This document shows, piece by piece, positions 13,240-13,712 of a stretch of DNA of 13,712 nucleotides. Every line of letters begins with the position of its first letter. The first letter of the stretch is position 1. Origin of the DNA: Thermoplasmata archaeon (GTDB lineage Archaea; Thermoplasmatota; Thermoplasmata; Thermoplasmatales; Thermoplasmataceae); assembly GCA_021811505.1 (NCBI GenBank), contig JAJZOM010000114.1, forward strand, positions 1-13,712, read 5' to 3'. Below the pieces are notes generated by a model. It was not told the origin of the DNA. It worked only from the letters and a program-made list of their open reading frames with translations, and searched no databases. The translations under genes were made by a program, and so were the position numbers.

Positions 13240-13656
13240 TCAGGATCTGGACATTTTCACGTGCTCCTTCATTATGCACCTGTCCATAACAACGGTCATT
13301 CCTTCCTTTTTTGCGGCGCTGGCACCCTCATTGCTGACAACGCCTTCCTGCATCCATATTACCCTGGGTTTGATTTCACTGGCTTCCTGTATTATTCCTG
13401 GAACTGCATCCGGTTTCCTGAAAATGTCAACCACGTCGATCCTGATGTTTCCAGGTATTGATTTGAGATCGGGATATGCTTTCCTTCCGTTCCATCTTTC
13501 AATGACAGGATTCACTGGAATAACATCATAGCCATGCCTTACAAGATATTCTGCCACCCGGTAGCTGTCCCTGTCGGGCTTATCGGATATCCCCACCACT
13601 GCTATGGTTCTGGATGTTTTAAGAATTTCCGGAATTTTATCCTCGTCGTAACTCAT
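13240..13656 (-). CDS. CoA-binding domain protein (YccU-like)
   Basis: Single Rossmann-type CoA_binding_2 domain of 138 residues, the usual size of the stand-alone family. It shows RTIAVVGISDKPDRDSYRVA (16-35), the glycine turn and first helix. HGYDVIPVNPVIERWNG (41-57) follows, then YPDLKSIP, VDIFRKPDAVPGII (76-89), IWMQEGVVSNE (100-110) and DRCIMKEHVK (125-134), all standard blocks of the family. These proteins bind CoA or acyl-CoA and resemble the N-terminal part of acyl-CoA synthetase (ADP-forming) and succinyl-CoA synthetase alpha; the physiological role is unsettled. The conserved Cys in RCIMKEH is a family trait. ATG 13656 has a TATA box about 25 bases upstream and no ribosome binding site. 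Confidence 0.92.
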   Translation of the reverse strand: MSYDEDKIPEILKTSRTIAVVGISDKPDRDSYRVAEYLVRHGYDVIPVNPVIERWNGRKAYPDLKSIPGNIRIDVVDIFRKPDAVPGIIQEASEIKPRVIWMQEGVVSNEGASAAKKEGMTVVMDRCIMKEHVKMSRS

Positions 13657-13678
13657 GAGTATGTAAAATAGTACCGAC

Positions 13679-13686
13679 TATTAATA
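13679..13686 (-). promoter_or_regulatory. TATA box of the CoA-binding protein gene
   Basis: TATTAATA is centred about 26 bases before ATG 13656, which predicts a leaderless transcript. Confidence 0.55.
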
Positions 13687-13712
13687 TTGTCACCAGACGG
13701 TCCTGAACAAAC

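Overview
The window reads as a chromosomal stretch from an acidophilic archaeon of the Thermoplasmatales (Thermoplasma/Ferroplasma/Cuniculiplasma type). The main evidence is a proline iminopeptidase closely resembling Thermoplasma tricorn-interacting factor F1. Supporting evidence includes a class II tRNA-synthetase-like asparagine synthetase of archaeal type, CCA-less tRNA genes, TATA boxes about 25 nt upstream of start codons (leaderless transcripts), frequent AGG/AGA and ATA codons, and a secreted protease of the acid-active glutamic (eqolisin) class. The genus cannot be fixed from the sequence alone.

Layout. 1-582: 3' part of a TauE/SafE-type anion permease, cut by the left edge. 663-1574: proline iminopeptidase (F1-like). 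1589-3015 (minus): three tightly packed, unrecognised envelope genes (small two-helix protein, sequon-rich anchored ectodomain protein, four-helix membrane protein). 3228-4904 (minus): a mercury cassette in which a free-standing GMTCxxC metallochaperone precedes a mercuric reductase lacking its own N-terminal metal-binding domain. 5088-5465: NifX/NafY-like small protein. 5525-7168: AidB-type acyl-CoA dehydrogenase. 7299-8672: ammonium transporter. 8755-8837 (minus): tRNA-Ser(GGA). 8900-9340 (minus): Lrp/AsnC regulator, divergent from the asparagine synthetase-like gene at 9425-10390. 10463-12230: a predicted secreted glutamic peptidase with a second exported protein two bases downstream. 12277-13038: nucleoside phosphorylase. 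13063-13145 (minus): tRNA-Ser(CGA). 13240-13656 (minus): CoA-binding Rossmann protein.

Two groupings look functional. Ammonium channel, Lrp/AsnC regulator and ammonia-using asparagine synthetase form a nitrogen-assimilation neighbourhood; the divergent regulator-synthetase pair resembles asnC-asnA of enterobacteria. The glutamic peptidase and its downstream neighbour form a probable exported-protein operon.

The observation I rate highest is at the 5' end of the peptidase. A TATA box points to an ATG at 10463 that opens a 24-codon basic frame. This frame crosses a (GA)7 tract and stops at a TGA overlapping the ATG of the peptidase frame. Loss of one GA unit would fuse the basic segment to the otherwise uncharged signal peptide. 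This could be a phase-variable switch, a coupled leader peptide, or a sequencing error.

No stretch longer than about 300 bases lacks a gene. The longest gaps are 3016-3227 and 4905-5087, and both hold promoter-like and inverted-repeat elements. I saw no CRISPR array, insertion sequence, integrase or rRNA.
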